A stretch of 64,000 bases of DNA, taken from the NCBI GenBank assembly GCA_945925985.1, contig CAMELV010000002.1, forward strand, positions 179,154 through 243,153. The letters run 5' to 3'. Position numbers and translations under genes: made by a program. This document shows, in pieces, positions 45,311-54,634 of the stretch (positions within the stretch are counted from its first letter, which is position 1; each line of letters begins with the position of its first letter). This DNA comes from Comamonas sp. lk (GTDB lineage: Bacteria; Pseudomonadota; Gammaproteobacteria; Burkholderiales; Burkholderiaceae_C). The notes below the pieces were generated by a model. That model ran no database searches, was not told where the DNA came from, and saw nothing but the letters and a program-made list of their open reading frames with translations.

Positions 45311-46180
45311 CTATTGATCGCCGGTAAAAGAAAAACCGCTACCGTTGCGATCAACCACCATGAGCATCAAACGTTTGGCTTCGCCTGCCAGCGGAGATGG
45401 CATCACAAAGGCAATGCCATTCAGGGAAGCAGCCTCTGTTCCCGGGGTGCGCGGACACCCTGTCTGCGCGGGAATATCGGCGGCCACAGAAAAATAAAGA
45501 CTGTTGGCGGCGGCGGCCCTGGCGAGCCTTAACTGACGGACACAGCCCCCAAACGTAACGGTCGCGGCAAGCGCCGGGTCAAACTGCAGCGTTGCCGGCT
45601 TGTTGACGGACGCGTTGAGGTTGTCTGTCCAAGTGCCATCCCAGCGGCCACTGGCGTCCCCGAAGGTGGTGGTCGATGCGCTCGACAATTCGATCGGTCG
45701 GTTATTTGGGGCGTTGACGCCAGAGACGATGACGCGAAACGCCCCCACAGAAGTTTCAGACCAGTTGCCGTTGGCGGGTCGAGTGCTTGCAGACGACCCA
45801 AATTCGCGGATCATTCCAGCGCCAGAAGTACCACTTGGACCCAAGGTGACAGAGCCTGAGTAAAGGATGGGGATGACGTCCGCAGAGGTGGTGCTGAAGT
45901 GGTACATCGCATACCAATTGATGGCGGGTGCCAAGTCGGTCGTCATGAAACTCACAAAACTCTTGTCGTAGAGCGTGCCCGTCGCTACTCCCGCGAGCGC
46001 AGAGGCCGCGGGCAGCGGGATCAGCAGCTGACCCTCAGGTACAGGTGTAACGGGGGCATCTGCGGTAACGCCGCCACAGGCGCTCAGGCCCGTGCCCAAG
46101 GCAAACGCGATGAAAAAGGCGATTACGCAGACCACTAAACGACGGACAAGCCCTGGGCTCGTGTGGGTAATGGGCATCAT
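45311..46180 (-). CDS. Putative lipoprotein, translationally coupled to the fliJ group
   Basis: A 289-residue protein. The signal VRRLVVCVIAFFIAFALGTGLSAC ends in a lipobox-like LSAC, then GGVTADAPVTPVPEGQ, typical of a lipoprotein with a proline linker. The mature region is beta-rich (WSETSVGAFRVIVSGVNAPNNRPIELSSAS) with little that I recognise. It may be a cell-surface protein. ATG 46180 overlaps the stop of the upstream gene by four bases (ATGA), indicating coupling, although the predicted signal begins with extra residues. An open frame to 46315 overlaps the neighbour and was rejected. Confidence 0.65.
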   Translation of the reverse strand: MMPITHTSPGLVRRLVVCVIAFFIAFALGTGLSACGGVTADAPVTPVPEGQLLIPLPAASALAGVATGTLYDKSFVSFMTTDLAPAINWYAMYHFSTTSADVIPILYSGSVTLGPSGTSGAGMIREFGSSASTRPANGNWSETSVGAFRVIVSGVNAPNNRPIELSSASTTTFGDASGRWDGTWTDNLNASVNKPATLQFDPALAATVTFGGCVRQLRLARAAAANSLYFSVAADIPAQTGCPRTPGTEAASLNGIAFVMPSPLAGEAKRLMLMVVDRNGSGFSFTGDQ

Positions 46181-46941
46181 GGGCGACAGGCTCTTGGTTT
46201 GGATGAGACCCAGCCAGCCTGCAGCCAATGGCAGTAATGGCGGCTGTAATGCCAAGCGATGTGGTGCACCGTGGTGCCGCTTGGGAAAACCTGCGATGTC
46301 AGATGATCCAGCCATGCTCCCTCGGCCTCCAGCTGAATCGCAAAAGGGGCCAGCCCCGGCTCGATCGGAACGCCATCTTGACCTGGAAGGGTCGTGACTG
46401 CCGGTTCTGCCTGCAAGCTTTGGAACATCAGCAGCTTCTTGCGTCCCCGCCCAGAACGGCGTACTGCGCCGGAATACGCGTCATGCAGACTGCCCCATTC
46501 CCGGTCCACCAGTCGTTGTTTGATCATGTCGAGGCAAGACACGGTTTCATCCAAAGAGGCATGCATGAATCGCAACTGGCCTAACACATTGTCAAACAGT
46601 ACCGCGGCATCAGGATGTGCAGCCAACAGCGTTTGAAGATCGCCAAATGCATCATCGGTTTCACAACGCAATTGGGTTCCGGAGCGCTTCAAGGCCGATC
46701 CATGGCGCATGCGAAACAATGGCGCGGCCCAGCGGTCGATGTCGACGGTGCTGACCCTCTCGAATCCTTGCAGCCAACGGCTAGGCATCATCCAGCCCGC
46801 ACTCGCGCCAATGATGACAAGCTGCTTGCTGTTCGGATGGACCTGCTCAAGCCACTGCCTGATATGGCTGCAGGTGCCCCGCCACGCACCCTGGCGACGC
46901 CAGGCCCGGGCATGCCACAACAGGCCGCCAGAGTGATTCAT
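46177..46941 (-). CDS. Uncharacterised protein downstream of fliJ, possible SAM-binding fold
   Basis: A 254-residue protein without a signal peptide. LVIIGASAGWMMPSRWLQGF followed by VSTVDIDRWAAPLFRMRHG is the usual first and second strand of a Rossmann methyltransferase, but the glycine motif is not canonical. A tract DNVLGQLRFMHASLDETVSC may be the third strand region. ATG 46941 overlaps the fliJ stop (ATGA) and its own stop overlaps the lipoprotein start (ATGA). All three genes are therefore translated in series. No flagellar role for such a protein is known to me. Confidence 0.6.
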   Translation of the reverse strand: MNHSGGLLWHARAWRRQGAWRGTCSHIRQWLEQVHPNSKQLVIIGASAGWMMPSRWLQGFERVSTVDIDRWAAPLFRMRHGSALKRSGTQLRCETDDAFGDLQTLLAAHPDAAVLFDNVLGQLRFMHASLDETVSCLDMIKQRLVDREWGSLHDAYSGAVRRSGRGRKKLLMFQSLQAEPAVTTLPGQDGVPIEPGLAPFAIQLEAEGAWLDHLTSQVFPSGTTVHHIAWHYSRHYCHWLQAGWVSSKPRACRP

Positions 46942-47381
46942 GCTGCCCTCGCGTGGTTGAACTGAATCATGCCCATTTCGTCCATGCCTCGCTGCTCTCG
47001 GCGATTCTCGAAATTTCTGACGGCAAGTCGGTCGTTATCCAACAGCGACTGCATCTTGATGCGTTGCGTCTCAGCCTTCACGGTGCGCTGCTCCAACACC
47101 TGCAAATACTGTTTTGTCTTGCCTATGTCGCTCTCAACCCGAGCCTGTAATGACTGGAGTTGAACCATGAACTGACGGTGGTTTTGCACAGCAGACATGC
47201 CCTGCGCGGTGGTCAACGCCACAGCCTTGGCGTGGTATTCCTCATACATCTGCAAAATCCGTCGCTGGCTTGCTGACAAGGACTCAAGCAGTTGCAGGGT
47301 TTGACCCGTCTCTGCGCGGAGCTGTTTCACCACCAATTCGGCCTTTATCTCCAGCGCTGACCAGCAGGTACGTACTTTCAT
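46938..47381 (-). CDS. fliJ: Flagellar export protein FliJ
   Basis: A 147-residue helical coiled-coil protein that sits in the flagellar export ATPase as a gamma-subunit-like rotor and escorts chaperones. Identity rests on position directly after fliI, length and coiled-coil content (EIKAELVVKQLRAETGQTLQLLESLSASQRRILQMYEEYHAK; QLQSLQARVESDIGKTKQYLQVLEQRTVKAE). AAGGAAG lies eight bases upstream of ATG 47381. It is more diverged than the other Fli proteins, as usual. It is coupled to the next gene by an ATGA overlap. Confidence 0.85.
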   Translation of the reverse strand: MKVRTCWSALEIKAELVVKQLRAETGQTLQLLESLSASQRRILQMYEEYHAKAVALTTAQGMSAVQNHRQFMVQLQSLQARVESDIGKTKQYLQVLEQRTVKAETQRIKMQSLLDNDRLAVRNFENRREQRGMDEMGMIQFNHARAA

Positions 47382-47392
47382 GAGGTCTTCCT

Positions 47393-48727
47393 TCAGAGTT
47401 CCATCAACACACGAAGATCAACACGTGTTCGGGTTTCTTCCACGCCGGAATACATGTCTTGCCGCAAGAAATTTTCCATGGTGTCACGCATGGCAATCGA
47501 TTGGTCAATTTCGGGGTTTGACCCAGCCTGATATGCGCCAACCTGAATCAAGTCCACGTTTTGCTGATAAAGCGACCACAAACGTCGGAATCGATTGGCC
47601 ATTTTCAAGTCTGCGGGCGAAAGCAAGTTTTGCATGACGCGCGAGATGGACCCCGTCAACTCGATGGCCGGGTAATGGGCTGCGTCAGCGAGCTTTCTTG
47701 ACAACATCACTTGGCCGTCCAGCGACGCGCGGGCAATGTCCACGATCGGATCGTTGCCGTCATCACCCTCTGCCAAGACCGTGTAGATGGCCGTGATGGA
47801 GCCGTGGCCATGGCGGCCCACGCCGGCGCGCTCGATCAGGTTGGGCAACAAGGCGAACACCGAGGGCGGATAGCCCTTGGACGTCGGTGGCTCGCCAATG
47901 GCCAACCCGATTTCTCGCTGCGCATGAGCAACCCGGGTCAAGCTGTCCACAAGCATCAGAACGTCCCGGCCCTGGTCCCGGAAATACTCGGCCACCACGT
48001 GCGACAAATGAGCCGCCTTGAGCCGAAGCACGGGCGACACATTGGCGGGCGCTGCAATCACAACGGATTTAGCCAGCCCCTCAGGGCCCAAGGTCTCGTT
48101 GATAAACGCCTGCACCTCGCGCCCTCGCTCGCCAATCAGGCCAATCACCACGATGTCGGCCTTGGTAAACCGGGTCAGCATACCCAGCAGAACGCTTTTG
48201 CCGACACCCGAGCCGGCGATCAGGCCGACCCGCTGTCCCCGCCCAAGGGTCAACAGCCCATTGATGGCCTTGACACCGACATCCAGCACCCGGTCAATCG
48301 GCCCGCGCTCCATGGGATTCAGCGGCAGACCCAAGAGTCCCAAGGTGTTCGTACAAGCCGGCTGCGGCTTTCCGTCGAGCGGCTGGCCTCGGGCATCAAT
48401 CACGCGACCCAACAGCTCTTCGCCCAGCAACACATGGTCGGTGTCACTCAGCACCCGCACCTTGTCGCCAGGGCCAATCCCGACCGGCTCGGTAAATGGC
48501 ATCAAAAAAATGGTGCTGTCAGCGAAGCCGACCACTTCCGCCTCAATTCGCTTGCCACTTTGGCCAATCACCTCGCAGCAGGCACCCACCGGCGCCATGA
48601 TGCCGCGTGCCTCGAGCCTGAGGCCCACCAAGCGAACCAGCGTACCGCTGCGGACCGGTCTTTGGGTGTGTATTTTTGCAACGGCCTGGTCGACCTCTGA
48701 CTCAAAATCAAACATCATGGTCTGCAT
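47393..48727 (-). CDS. fliI: Flagellum-specific ATPase FliI
   Basis: A 444-residue F1-like ATPase of the flagellar type III export apparatus. Walker A is GSGVGKSVLLG at residues 172-182, Walker B DVLMLVDSLTRVAHAQREIGL, and other landmarks are LIGERGREVQAFI and GSISRVMQNLLSP. It hydrolyses ATP at the cytoplasmic base to help unfold and load export substrates. ATG 48727 (with ATG 48718 and 48715 nearby) overlaps the fliH 3' end. Gene order fliH-fliI-fliJ supports the call. Confidence 0.97.
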   Translation of the reverse strand: MQTMMFDFESEVDQAVAKIHTQRPVRSGTLVRLVGLRLEARGIMAPVGACCEVIGQSGKRIEAEVVGFADSTIFLMPFTEPVGIGPGDKVRVLSDTDHVLLGEELLGRVIDARGQPLDGKPQPACTNTLGLLGLPLNPMERGPIDRVLDVGVKAINGLLTLGRGQRVGLIAGSGVGKSVLLGMLTRFTKADIVVIGLIGERGREVQAFINETLGPEGLAKSVVIAAPANVSPVLRLKAAHLSHVVAEYFRDQGRDVLMLVDSLTRVAHAQREIGLAIGEPPTSKGYPPSVFALLPNLIERAGVGRHGHGSITAIYTVLAEGDDGNDPIVDIARASLDGQVMLSRKLADAAHYPAIELTGSISRVMQNLLSPADLKMANRFRRLWSLYQQNVDLIQVGAYQAGSNPEIDQSIAMRDTMENFLRQDMYSGVEETRTRVDLRVLMEL

Positions 48728-49676
48728 CCGGAGTCAAGATATCCTGAGCTTCCACTGTGTCTGCGCCAGAGGCCTTTTGCCGAGCGCCCTGCGTCGCAGT
48801 TGGATCAGCAGAGAACGCTCGATCACCTACAAAGGCGCTGCGGGCGCGCCAACGGGGCTCATCAATCTGAAGCCCATGTGCCAGCGCAGTGAGTCGCTCA
48901 CCAATCAGATCGTCGACCAGCGCGTCGTTCGCACTGGCTCGCACGCTGCCCGGCTGTAATGCCGCGTTTGCATGAACATTGGCGTCAAGTCCACCGCTCA
49001 AGCCGCTGCGTTCCCGCAGCACCCGCCATGCCTGCAAGTCGGCGGGACTCAACTCCACCCGAACCATCGACGTGTCATTCAGTGACAGTTCATCCACGCA
49101 GCGCTGCACGAGCCGGTCTATGGCACGTCCATCAAGCGCGAGTTCTGCCAACACCAACTGCTCAGCCAAGTGAAGGGAAAGACGCTTGATCGGCTCAAAA
49201 AAAGCGGTCGGACTTTGATGCAGGGCCCCCAAAGCCGTCTCCACAGCCTTGACCAGCGCCCGGTCCAGAGCCAGTTGCCGAGCCAGCTCACGGTCCATCT
49301 CACCCCGCATCGCAACGCGGGTATCTTTTGCCCCTTGCTCGTAGCCTTCGCCACGAGCCTGGGCCAAAGCCTCTTCCGAGGCAACCGGCGACGGCATCGG
49401 CATCACCTCTATCGCAGGCGCATCTGCGATGTCGGCAGCAGGTGCGATATCACCTTCTGGGGCAGGTAACGTAGGGGCAGGCAACAAGCGCAGGCTCTGG
49501 AGGTCTAAGTCGACTCTGTCGAATTGAGGTACAACTTCGGCTTGCCACTTGGAAGGCATAAACCCCCCTGGCGGCGCGACCGGATGCAGTAGATCTACCG
49601 CCTGCCAAACGCGGGCCGGCCGCACCACCAATTGGCGCGAGTTGTTCACGACAGTGACCACCAGACTGCTAGACAT
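48708..49676 (-). CDS. fliH: Flagellar assembly protein FliH
   Basis: A 322-residue protein, longer than E. coli FliH because of an acidic, Pro/Ala-rich N-terminal region (LPAPEGDIAPAADIADAPAIEVMP). The C-terminal half is FliH-like: EEALAQARGEGYEQGAKDTR, LSLHLAEQLVLAELALD, VRVELSPADLQAWRVL. FliH dimers bind and restrain FliI and dock it to the C-ring. ATG 49676 lies inside the fliG stop region (eight-base overlap); the frame open to 49820 would overlap fliG too deeply. Its 3' end overlaps fliI. Confidence 0.88.
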   Translation of the reverse strand: MSSSLVVTVVNNSRQLVVRPARVWQAVDLLHPVAPPGGFMPSKWQAEVVPQFDRVDLDLQSLRLLPAPTLPAPEGDIAPAADIADAPAIEVMPMPSPVASEEALAQARGEGYEQGAKDTRVAMRGEMDRELARQLALDRALVKAVETALGALHQSPTAFFEPIKRLSLHLAEQLVLAELALDGRAIDRLVQRCVDELSLNDTSMVRVELSPADLQAWRVLRERSGLSGGLDANVHANAALQPGSVRASANDALVDDLIGERLTALAHGLQIDEPRWRARSAFVGDRAFSADPTATQGARQKASGADTVEAQDILTPDADHDV

Positions 49677-50736
49677 AGTCGGCACCACCCCCCAGTACCA
49701 AATCGCCAGCGTCTGCCAGTTTGCGTGCAGTCCGCATGATCGTTTTCTGCGCCAACTCCACGTCTGACAGGCGCATTGGGCCCTTGGCCTCCATGTCGTC
49801 CTTGAACATTCCCCTTGCACGTTCAGACATATTGCTGAAAAACTTGTCCTTCACCGGATCGCTCGCGCCTTTGAGCGCGATCATCATCTGGTCCGGATCG
49901 ACATTGCGCATGATGACCTGGATACCCTTGTTTTCCACACTGACCAGATTTTCAAAGGTGAACATATTGTCCTGAATTTTTTGCATCAGGTCAGCATCTA
50001 GGGTTCGTAACCCACCCATCACCGAGGCCTCCAGCGCAGATTTGGTGAGATTCAAGATATTGGCTGCCGCCTTGATACCGCCAAAACTCGACGACTTGGC
50101 CGATGAGTTGGTGGAGAACTGCTTTTTCATGATGGCCTCAAGCTCCTCCATGGCAGAGGGCTGCACCGTCTCCAGTTTGGCCACCCGCTGCATCACTTCG
50201 GCGCGCGACTCTGGCGGCAAAAAGTTCAACACATCAGCTGCGACAACATTCTCCAACACCGACAGGATAATGGCCACCACCTGAGGATGTTCGCCCTGGA
50301 TCATGTCGGCAATGGACCTGGCGTCCATCCAGGCCAAAATGTCTAGCCCCTTGCTGCTGTGACCAGGGTTGATGCGCGCCAACACAGAAGCCGCCTTGTC
50401 ATTGCCCAAAGCGCGTCTAAAAACTTTTTCCACATAATCAGCTGTTCCCAAACCCAAACTGGTTTGGCGCTTTATGGTGGCGACAAATTCGTCGAGCACA
50501 GAGTTAACCGCCTCCTGGGACAGTTCGGCCACCTGAACCATGGCCATGCCAAGCGCCTGAACCTCTTTCGGGTTGAGGAAACGGATGATGTCTGCTGCCT
50601 GCTCTTCGCCCAGCAGCAGCATCAGGACCGCTGCACGCTGGGTGCTGGTTAGATTCTGAAGCTCTCGCTGGAGCGCCTCATTGTTCCCGCCCGTAGGCAT
50701 ACCAAGTGCGCTAGACATCATCGCTTCATCAGCCAT
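49669..50736 (-). CDS. fliG: Flagellar motor switch protein FliG
   Basis: A 355-residue rotor protein, slightly longer than the usual ~335 because of an extended N-terminus. Landmarks are QRAAVLMLLLGEEQAADIIRFLNPKEVQALG and EHPQVVAIILSVLENVVAADVLNFLP. The C-terminal torque helix is MFTFENLVSVENKGIQVIMRNVDPDQMMIALKGA, containing the charged residues that face MotA. It attaches to FliF and forms the C-ring with FliM/FliN (outside the window). GGAG lies nine bases before ATG 50736. Confidence 0.97.
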   Translation of the reverse strand: MADEAMMSSALGMPTGGNNEALQRELQNLTSTQRAAVLMLLLGEEQAADIIRFLNPKEVQALGMAMVQVAELSQEAVNSVLDEFVATIKRQTSLGLGTADYVEKVFRRALGNDKAASVLARINPGHSSKGLDILAWMDARSIADMIQGEHPQVVAIILSVLENVVAADVLNFLPPESRAEVMQRVAKLETVQPSAMEELEAIMKKQFSTNSSAKSSSFGGIKAAANILNLTKSALEASVMGGLRTLDADLMQKIQDNMFTFENLVSVENKGIQVIMRNVDPDQMMIALKGASDPVKDKFFSNMSERARGMFKDDMEAKGPMRLSDVELAQKTIMRTARKLADAGDLVLGGGADYV

Positions 50737-50758
50737 AGTTTTTACTCCAGGGGTACCG

Positions 50759-52666
50759 TCAACCGGGCTTGATCATGGCCTTAAAGACGCTCGCCACACG
50801 CGCCGAATCATCAGACACAATCATGCGGATCAAGGCAACTTTGTCGTCGTAGGTATTGGCCGTATCCAGCATTTCTGCGGAGATATTTGATTTCTTAGCC
50901 TTCATTTTTGCCTTCATTTCCTCGAGCGTCTCCGACGCCGACAGTTCCTTTTCACCACCCGCTCCTGAGGCCTGTAGGTTCGCCTCTGCCTCCAACGCCA
51001 GGGCTTCGTTTTGTGCCAACTGAAGGCTGGTAGCAGCGTTCTCAGCAGCCTCTTTGTCGCGGTTGAGCAGGTGCATGACCACCGGACGGATCACCAACAA
51101 GGAGAACAGTACAAACACCAGGCCAAGGAAAGCCGACTTGATGTTGGTGAGAACTGAATCATCCTTGTGCCAGGGCACTGTCAGATCAAGAGGTGCCTCG
51201 ATTTCGAACTTGGCCTGCACGACGTTGACGACGTCTTTCCGCGCCTCGTCGAAGCCTACGACTCCCTGCACCAGTTGTTGCATGCGCTCCACCTCCTCCT
51301 CCGTGTAGGGATTCGGCTTGGCGGCTTGCTCTTCACCCTTTTCGTTCTTGGGCTGAGCCAGCGGCGGTCTTTCGTTGATCACTACCGCGACGCTGAGGCG
51401 TTGAACTGTGCCGCTGGCACTTTTGATGTGGCGCACCGAGCGATCGATCTCATAGTTACGGGTTGTCCGTGCTGCGATCGTCGTCCTCTCTTCGGCCGCT
51501 GCCGACTGGGGCGGCGTTGCGGCTGTGTTCAGCGAAGTTGTTGGTGCTGGTGGCGCTGTATTTGACAGAGTCCCAGGGATACCGCTGGCCTCTTTGGCGC
51601 TGTTTCGGTCCTCACTCGTCACCTCCGAACGAGTTTTAGGTCCTTTCCCTTGGGTGTCAAAGTCCTCCAATGTGATTTCGGTTTGACTGAAATCCAATGT
51701 CAAATTCACCTGTGACCGGACATTCGACTCGCCCACAATGGGTGACAAGATCTGCATCACTCGCTGTCGGTAGAGTTCCTCCATCGCCTGCTTGTGCTTG
51801 GTCTGACCGGCATTCATGCCCATAGACGTATCAGAATCCGCGTCAGTCATCAGCTTGCCAACATTGTCCACGACAGTAACATTCTGAGGGATCAACAAAG
51901 GTATGCTGGAAGAAACCAAGTGGACTATCGCCTGCACCTGTGTTGGGCTCACGCTGCGGCCATTTTGCGGCGTTAACACAACCGAGGCCTTGGGCGGCAC
52001 GCGGTCGCGCACAAAGACCGACGGCTTGCTGGTGGCCAAGTGAACGCGTGCAGACTGAATCGAATCAATCTGCTGGATACTTCGCGCCAACTCCTGCTCT
52101 ACAGCGGAGTTGTAACGCACCTGCTCCATGAACTGGCTGGTCGTCATGGCGGACTGATCTTTCAGGCTATCCAAACCGGTCGCTGCAGTTTTTGGCAGAC
52201 CTTTGGACGCAAGAAAAATACGCGCCTCGTGGTAACGGCTCGCCGGCACCGTAATCTGACCCGTGCCCGAATCAATGATCGGCTTGAACTCGGCAGTTCG
52301 CAGTGCTTCAAAGACAGCCTGCTGGTCGCCCTCGGTCGCACCCATGACCACCGGCCTGTATTTTGGCGCGTTGACCATGGTGTATGCCACTGCAAACAAC
52401 AGCAACATCAGGGCAATCACGATCAAGGGCAAGGACTTTTTGATGACCGGCTGGTTCAAGACCTGTTTGATTGGCCCAAACAAACTCAAGCCATCGGCCA
52501 TTGCCACACTGCCCCCCTGATAGTTGGTACTCAGGCTATTCGCTGGTCCAACCGGTCCTTCTGTCGTAGACCGGCGATCGCGTCCCGACCTTGTGGTCAG
52601 TGCTCGTACCTCGTTGGAACCCGGGAGCAGAGTGCTATCCGGTGCGGTTGCGGTTGCGGTCGCCAT
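50759..52666 (-). CDS. fliF: Flagellar MS-ring protein FliF
   Basis: A 635-residue integral membrane protein that builds the MS ring. The N-terminal helix is SLPLIVIALMLLLFAVAYTMV. The ring-building motifs YHEARIFLASKGLPKT and SVAVVINERPPLAQ follow, and a C-terminal helix (TNIKSAFLGLVFVLFSLLVIRPVVMHLL) precedes a cytoplasmic FliG-binding tail ending RIVSDDSARVASVFKAMIKPG. The annotated start (ATG 52666) begins with a hexanucleotide repeat encoding ATATA. An alternative ATG 52501, preceded by GGGGGC, would remove about 55 residues. fliE lies upstream. Confidence 0.95.
   Translation of the reverse strand: MATATATAPDSTLLPGSNEVRALTTRSGRDRRSTTEGPVGPANSLSTNYQGGSVAMADGLSLFGPIKQVLNQPVIKKSLPLIVIALMLLLFAVAYTMVNAPKYRPVVMGATEGDQQAVFEALRTAEFKPIIDSGTGQITVPASRYHEARIFLASKGLPKTAATGLDSLKDQSAMTTSQFMEQVRYNSAVEQELARSIQQIDSIQSARVHLATSKPSVFVRDRVPPKASVVLTPQNGRSVSPTQVQAIVHLVSSSIPLLIPQNVTVVDNVGKLMTDADSDTSMGMNAGQTKHKQAMEELYRQRVMQILSPIVGESNVRSQVNLTLDFSQTEITLEDFDTQGKGPKTRSEVTSEDRNSAKEASGIPGTLSNTAPPAPTTSLNTAATPPQSAAAEERTTIAARTTRNYEIDRSVRHIKSASGTVQRLSVAVVINERPPLAQPKNEKGEEQAAKPNPYTEEEVERMQQLVQGVVGFDEARKDVVNVVQAKFEIEAPLDLTVPWHKDDSVLTNIKSAFLGLVFVLFSLLVIRPVVMHLLNRDKEAAENAATSLQLAQNEALALEAEANLQASGAGGEKELSASETLEEMKAKMKAKKSNISAEMLDTANTYDDKVALIRMIVSDDSARVASVFKAMIKPG
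52644..52661 (-). repeat. Hexanucleotide repeat at the fliF 5' end
   Basis: Three copies of GCGGTT/GCGGTC (plus strand) encode Thr-Ala repeats in residues 2-7 of FliF. Because the unit is six bases, changes would not shift the frame. Confidence 0.5.
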
Positions 52667-52711
52667 AGTTAAGTCTTTCAGCGCAAAAAATTACTCAGAT
52701 CTAAGCCGGGA

Positions 52712-53050
52712 TCAGACCGGCATGTTCATCACTTCTTCATAAGCCTTCAGAACCTTGTTACGCACCTGCAGCGTTGTCTCAAAGGCCAACGATGCCTTTT
52801 GCATCTTGAGCACAAGATCTGTCAAAGGTACGGCTTCACCACGTTCAAAAGCCTGGGCCGCTTGGCTGGATTCGACCTGCATATCGTTGGTTTGGCCAAT
52901 CGCGCTACGCACCATTTGTGAAAAATCGCTTTTGGAGCCAGCAATGCCGTTCGTGGTCTGCTCATCAACACCACCTGCTTGCGCAGCGTGGATTTGCATC
53001 GTCTTGAGCATGGACGCAATATTCGCGGCCGAAGTAGCTCGATCAATCAT
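52712..53050 (-). CDS. fliE: Flagellar hook-basal body protein FliE
   Basis: A 112-residue helical protein that joins the MS ring to the rod. The C-terminal signature DLVLKMQKASLAFETTLQVRNKVLKAYEEVMNMPV is highly conserved, and the N-terminus (AANIASMLKTMQIHAAQAGG) fits. AAGGAA lies eight bases upstream of ATG 53050. fliF starts 45 bases further on. It starts the fliEFGHIJ string and follows the sigma54 activator gene by 36 bases. Confidence 0.95.
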   Translation of the reverse strand: MIDRATSAANIASMLKTMQIHAAQAGGVDEQTTNGIAGSKSDFSQMVRSAIGQTNDMQVESSQAAQAFERGEAVPLTDLVLKMQKASLAFETTLQVRNKVLKAYEEVMNMPV

Positions 53051-53086
53051 GATGATTCCTTAATGGTGGGAGACTGCTGCTGACAT

Positions 53087-54574
53087 TCATGCACTGGCTA
53101 ACTGCGCAGCGCTATGGTCCCGCAACTGGGCCAATTTGTAGCGCAAAGTCCGGGGACTGATCCCCAGTTTTTGCGCCGCTTCAACTCTGTTTTTTGACGT
53201 CTCAAGCGCCGACCTGATCACGTGGTTTTCGCTCTGCTTGACCACTGTCTGCAGCTTGCTATGGCCGGCCAAATCCACCTCGTGGTGGGCCAAGGAACTC
53301 GTCGTCTCTGACGTCAATGGCTCTGTTGGACAAACAAACTCCGTCGGCTCACGCAACAACGCGACCAAGCCCACAGGATCCGGGGTGTCATCAAACATCA
53401 GATGGTGTTCATCAATGCATCGGTTTGGGCACAGCACCATAGCCCGCTGGACAACGTTTTCTATTTCGCGAACGTTTCCCGGCCATGCATAGGACAGCAG
53501 ACAGGCCTGGGCTGCAGGGCTCACAGTCCAGACCTGATCGTCTCGCTGGTGGCGAGCCAGCACCCGCGCCACGAGGGGCAGGATGTCTCCCCGCCGCTCT
53601 GAGACTGGCGGCACTCGCAACTTGAATGTGCTCAACCGAAAATAAAGATCCTCACGGAATTCCCGCCGCTCGATGGCCAAACGCAGATTTTTGTTGGTCG
53701 CCGCTATCACCCGAACATCCAAAGAAACAGCACGTTCACTGCCCAGCTTGACGAGGCTACGCTCCTGCAAGACCCGCAATAGTTTGGCTTGAAGCCCTAT
53801 AGGCAAGTCACCGACCTCATCCAGAAATATCGTCCCGCCTTGCGCTTGCTCAAACATGCCACGATGCTCCTTGACCGCACCGGTGAAAGCGCCCTTTTCA
53901 TGGCCAAACAGCATGTCCTCAATCATGTGCTCAGGCAAAGCGGCGCAATTCAAACCTATGAACGGACCTCCTTGCGACGGCGAGGACTCATGCAGCACGC
54001 GCGCGAGCACTTCCTTACCCGAACCGGTCGGCCCCTCAAGCAACACGGTCACCTGTGCTTGCGCCACTCGCTGTGTTAAAGCCAGTAATTTGACGCTGAC
54101 CGGATCGACGAACACCACGCTTCTCACCGCATGTCGCGGCACCGCTGCGCTGGGCAGTTGCTTAGCTTGAGCGGGGATACGTAGGCTCGATGCGGGGCCG
54201 TCAAATTGACCATTTACACAAGCTAGCGCACCGCGCCAAGCCTCCGATGACCAGTCGTCGGCAGCCAGAACGTAACAAGCACCATGGCGCATAGCGGCCA
54301 CAGCCAGTTCTAGATTCCTTCGGTCAACACGGCAGATCACCACCAGTTTGTCATGGGTTTTCCTGAACCTATCCCACGTTACCGTCAACAATTCAATGTC
54401 AGAGCCCAGGCCCAAAACCAACAGGGCAGGCTCATTGTCCAGCCGTTTCAAAGAGGTTGCCAGTTCGTCAAATGTTCGAACCGAGGCTATCGAGACGCCT
54501 GCCTGGTCCAACAGCGCTTGCTCAGACGGCTTGAGCGAACGAAAGGGGTCTAGCCAGAAGGCGTTGGAAGACAT
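53087..54574 (-). CDS. Sigma54-dependent flagellar transcriptional activator (FleQ/FlrC-like)
   Basis: A 495-residue NtrC-type activator. A receiver-like N-terminal domain (~1-130, divergent, lacking obvious phospho-acceptor acids) precedes a AAA+ domain with Walker A GPTGSGKE at 181-188 and the sigma54-contacting GAFTGA loop at 228-233. Walker B GGTIFLDEVGDLPIGLQ and sensor RVIAATNKNLRLA follow. A C-terminal Fis-type helix-turn-helix ends with RVEAAQKLGISPRTLRYKLAQL. It sits directly upstream of fliE and should switch on flagellar genes. A sigma54 site (54635-54650) lies in front of it, implying autoactivation or a second activator. ATG 54574 was chosen by family length. Confidence 0.9.
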   Translation of the reverse strand: MSSNAFWLDPFRSLKPSEQALLDQAGVSIASVRTFDELATSLKRLDNEPALLVLGLGSDIELLTVTWDRFRKTHDKLVVICRVDRRNLELAVAAMRHGACYVLAADDWSSEAWRGALACVNGQFDGPASSLRIPAQAKQLPSAAVPRHAVRSVVFVDPVSVKLLALTQRVAQAQVTVLLEGPTGSGKEVLARVLHESSPSQGGPFIGLNCAALPEHMIEDMLFGHEKGAFTGAVKEHRGMFEQAQGGTIFLDEVGDLPIGLQAKLLRVLQERSLVKLGSERAVSLDVRVIAATNKNLRLAIERREFREDLYFRLSTFKLRVPPVSERRGDILPLVARVLARHQRDDQVWTVSPAAQACLLSYAWPGNVREIENVVQRAMVLCPNRCIDEHHLMFDDTPDPVGLVALLREPTEFVCPTEPLTSETTSSLAHHEVDLAGHSKLQTVVKQSENHVIRSALETSKNRVEAAQKLGISPRTLRYKLAQLRDHSAAQLASA

Positions 54575-54634
54575 TGTGTTGTCGCAATCTTGGAACGGTT
54601 TTAGTCGGGTGAACGTCAATGGTTGCCATCTCTC

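Noticed and set aside
53051..53086. Sigma54 promoter directly before fliE
   Set aside because: No GG-N10-GC pair with matching flanks was found in the gap or the upstream gene end; fliE is more likely read from the activator promoter or one not recognisable by eye.
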